Source of the DNA: Paenibacillus jilunlii
GTDB taxonomy: Bacteria; Bacillota; Bacilli; Paenibacillales; Paenibacillaceae
Assembly (NCBI RefSeq): GCF_900102965.1
Contig: NZ_FNGM01000027.1
Coordinates: 36,078-80,644, forward strand
Direction of reading: 5' to 3'
DNA: 44,567 nt
The position numbers and the translations under genes were made by a program. Of the stretch, positions 42,579 to 44,567 are shown one piece after another. Under the pieces are notes generated by a model. It had not been told where the DNA came from, searched no databases, and saw only the letters and a program-made list of their open reading frames with translations. Within the stretch, counting starts at the first letter, position 1. Each line of letters starts with the position of its first letter.

Positions 42579-43958
42579 ATGCAGACTTTGCTGCTCTGGT
42601 TATTTTATATTTCAACATTTTATGCCTTTATCCCTGGGATGATCAGCCGGATATTTGGATATCGCGTCTTCCGTAAAGGGATGGGCCGCCGTGAATTTGC
42701 GCTTACTTTTGACGACGGTCCGGACTCGCTCTATACACCGCTGCTGCTTGATTTGCTGAAACGCTACGGTGCCAAAGCTACTTTTTTTGTTGTCGGCTCC
42801 CATGCCGAGCAGAACCCGGAAATTATCAAGCGCATGCATGATGAAGGGCATTTGATCGGAATCCATAATTATGTTCACAAGACGAACTGGCTGATGCGTC
42901 CGGCTACCGTCAAACGCCAGATACAGCGCACTGATGATATTATTTTCAGTATTACCGGTGAACGGAGCACTTATTACCGCCCGCCCTGGGGGATCGTTAA
43001 TCTGTTCGACTTTTCGAAGCGCCGCCAGGTGCAGATCGTGCTGTGGTCGGCAATGTTCGGCGACTGGAAGGAGAAGCTCGGCGCAGAGCGGCTGACCGAA
43101 AAGCTGCTTGCCAAGCTGAATCCGGGCGAAGTGATGCTGCTGCATGATTGCGGCACCACACTCGGAGCGGACCTCAAAGCGCCTGAGCATATGCTGATCG
43201 CCTTGGAGCGGCTGCTGCAGGAGGCGGAACGGCGCGGGCTGCGCAGCATCCGAATCGATGAGATGATCAAGATGGTGCAGAGCTCTCCGATTCAAAAGCT
43301 TTCTTTTGGCAAAAGGCTCATTGTCGGCTTGTGGCTGGCTTGGGAACAGGTATTCCAGCTGATGCTCCGGATTAAGACCATCTCACCGGCAGATCCGTTC
43401 CTGCATTACCGTATACGCAAATATCAGGGCGGACCTATACAGATGGAAGGCGGTGAACTGCTGACCAAAGGCGATAAGGTGATTGAACTGCATATTGACA
43501 ACAGGCAGCTGTTCGAGCTTGGCATTCATTCACGCTCCTCGGCGCAGCTGGCGATCCGCATGATCCGCCGGATGGAGAAGGATATGCCGGTGCTGGCGCA
43601 GCGGATTGCCGGGGATATAGACCTGGCCGAAGCGAAAGCGCTGTACGGTGTCAGTATGATCAACCGCGGGCCGGAGAAATTCGGGTTCATGGTGCTGGAT
43701 CTGCCGAAAGGGTGGTTTGCCCGGTCGGCCAAGTTTTACCTGAGTGTCCTGCTGAGTGTCATCCATCCGGCAGGAGGGTCAAGGCTGAAGGAACGGAGCG
43801 AGGTGCTGGTTCCCAAAATGATGCTGATGCCCGTCTCCCAGCTGCTTGACCAGATGAACCAGCAGCGCCCGCAGAAACAGGTGAAGCCGCGTGAGCAGCT
43901 GCGGGAAGAAGACTTGTCCCTGGAAGCCGAGCTGCCGGCAGCTACGGTTATACACTAA
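42579..43958 (+). CDS. Polysaccharide deacetylase (NodB) with YkoP-like C-terminal domain
   Basis: 459 residues. An N-terminal hydrophobic segment (about 3-25) is followed by a NodB domain. Metal and catalytic residues are seen in ALTFDDGPDS (Asp45, Asp46), IGIHNYVH (His96, His100) and YYRPPWG near 135, with LLHDCG closing the domain. The usual Ser/Thr after the first His of the HxxxH motif is Asn here. The C-terminal ~210 residues (IELHIDNRQLFELGIHSRSS, MINRGPEKFGFMVLDLP) match the YkoP-like domain often fused to such enzymes. It probably deacetylates a cell-surface glycan. ATG 42579 is preceded by GCGGGGAAA; the ORF upstream has no signal. Confidence 0.88.
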   Translation: MQTLLLWLFYISTFYAFIPGMISRIFGYRVFRKGMGRREFALTFDDGPDSLYTPLLLDLLKRYGAKATFFVVGSHAEQNPEIIKRMHDEGHLIGIHNYVHKTNWLMRPATVKRQIQRTDDIIFSITGERSTYYRPPWGIVNLFDFSKRRQVQIVLWSAMFGDWKEKLGAERLTEKLLAKLNPGEVMLLHDCGTTLGADLKAPEHMLIALERLLQEAERRGLRSIRIDEMIKMVQSSPIQKLSFGKRLIVGLWLAWEQVFQLMLRIKTISPADPFLHYRIRKYQGGPIQMEGGELLTKGDKVIELHIDNRQLFELGIHSRSSAQLAIRMIRRMEKDMPVLAQRIAGDIDLAEAKALYGVSMINRGPEKFGFMVLDLPKGWFARSAKFYLSVLLSVIHPAGGSRLKERSEVLVPKMMLMPVSQLLDQMNQQRPQKQVKPREQLREEDLSLEAELPAATVIH

Positions 43959-44000
43959 TGATTTTACTGTGAAATGAAATGAAACAGCAATTATAAGATA

Positions 44001-44034
44001 AGCTTCTGTGACCTCAGGTTGCAGAAGTTTTTTT
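44001..44034 (+). terminator. Terminator of the deacetylase gene
   Basis: AGCTTCTG pairs with CAGAAGTT around an inner ACCT/AGGT stem, followed by seven T. Confidence 0.85.
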
Positions 44035-44091
44035 GATTTTAAGGAAACTGGTGCTTGCGAAGAGCCGGTGAACAAGCTGGTGAACAGGCAC

Positions 44092-44154
44092 TAGTTGGAA
44101 AAAGGGAACTTATTTCTCCCCAAAATCAACAATCGTGAGGTGTAAGTGGAAAAA
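44092..44154 (+). repeat. GGAAAAAG repeat family, two units, second cut by the IS
   Basis: Units start at 44092 (TAGTTGGAAAAAGGGAACTT, continuing to TTTCTCCCC) and at 44143 (TAAGTGGAAAAA), 51 bp apart. The second stops after GGAAAAA, where the IS3-family end TGGACCTCC begins at 44155. The same unit types occur on the minus strand near 38564-38616. Confidence 0.65.
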
Positions 44155-44567
44155 TGGACCTCCGTCAAGAAAGTGGACACAAAAAAAGTGAATTATGCGG
44201 TTTTTCTCTTCTTGAACTTCGCTGCAAACTGGGCAGGGGAAACATAACCCAACGCACTGTGGATTCGCTTGCGATTATAAAAAAATTCAATGTACTGGAA
44301 CATTTCGTCCTGCGCTTGCTGCTTCGTTTTGAACTTGGTGCAATAAACCAACTCTTTCTTTAGTATGCTATGAAAGGATTCGATGCAGGCATTATCATAG
44401 CAATTTCCTTTGCGGCTCATGCTTGCTTTCATGTGGTACTTCTTTAGACGGTTACGGTAATCTGCAGAGGCATACTGCGAGCCCAGATCGGAGTGATGGG
44501 TGAGTCCCTTCTTGGGCCGTTTCGCTGTGTAGGCATCGTCCAAGGCACCGAGTACCAGATCGGTCGT
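44155..44567 (-). mobile_element. IS3-family insertion sequence, 3' part
   Basis: The inferred terminus TGGACCTCCGTCAAGAAAGT starts with TG, as IS3 elements do, and lies 39 bases beyond the transposase stop. The element runs off the window, so its other end, orfA and target duplication cannot be seen. Confidence 0.8.
44193..44567 (-). CDS. IS3-family transposase OrfB, partial
   Basis: The C-terminal ~124 residues of an rve-type DDE transposase, open to the window edge. THHSDLGSQYAS holds the second catalytic Asp. MSRKGNCYDNACIESFHSIL holds the catalytic Glu region, and YIEFFYNRKRIHSALGYVSP is the usual OrfB ending. The N-terminal part, including the first Asp, lies outside the window. The ATG at 44543 is internal, not the real start. 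Confidence 0.92.
   Translation of the reverse strand, partial: TTDLVLGALDDAYTAKRPKKGLTHHSDLGSQYASADYRNRLKKYHMKASMSRKGNCYDNACIESFHSILKKELVYCTKFKTKQQAQDEMFQYIEFFYNRKRIHSALGYVSPAQFAAKFKKRKTA

Overview
The window looks like chromosomal DNA of a Paenibacillus-type member of the Bacillota. The grounds are a B. subtilis-like alaS-yrzL-ruvX-yrzB-mltG-yrrN-yrrO order, a T-box leader, a sigma-D chemoreceptor promoter, strong AGGAGG ribosome binding sites, frequent TTG/GTG starts, YesM/YesN-type signalling, and large carbohydrate-use clusters with moderate GC. The genus is inferred from gene content, not tested.

Layout. 1-1.3 kb: intergenic repeat arrays and a decayed GH39 glycosidase. 1.4-6.4 kb, mostly minus strand: a CPBP protease, an ABC-2 permease, a LytTR regulator fused to a degenerate ABC-ATPase-like domain, an MDR oxidoreductase with a divergent MmyB-like regulator, and a broken tetR gene. 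6.6-15.3 kb, conserved core: tRNA-Pro on the minus strand, T-box-controlled alaS, yrzL (ireB family), ruvX, two DUF1292 genes, mltG and two U32 tRNA-hydroxylation proteins separated by a MITE-like element. 15.4-38.2 kb: a beta-mannan/manno-oligosaccharide island bounded by two paralogous chemoreceptors. 38.2-44.6 kb: repeats, a small unknown gene, a class B PBP, an AI-2E/YtvI-like membrane protein, a NodB deacetylase and the 3' part of an IS3-family element.

The island reads as one system. A YesM-type kinase, a lipoprotein solute-binding protein and a LacI regulator form a sensory operon. A YesN-type response regulator lies next to a divergent operon for a GH113 mannanase, cellobiose 2-epimerase and GH130_1 mannosylglucose phosphorylase. 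A second operon carries a solute-binding protein, two permeases and a GH130_2 manno-oligosaccharide phosphorylase, followed by a CE7 deacetylase. No ABC ATPase is encoded, so a shared MsmK-type ATPase elsewhere is presumed. A motif TTTTGTTAT or its complement recurs at the kinase, mannanase/regulator and transport promoters, and a consensus cre site lies at the transport promoter.

The most unusual feature is non-coding. A 23-bp palindrome (9-bp arms TCTRYTGYA / TRCARYAGA, 5-nt loop) occurs as two arrays of four units with identical 51-62-51 bp spacing and identical 187-bp length (22352-22538 and 34825-35011), plus a three-unit variant at 157-286. Two other repeat families, unrelated in sequence, also recur at 51-52 bp pitch (1-80; 38483-38616 and 44092-44154).
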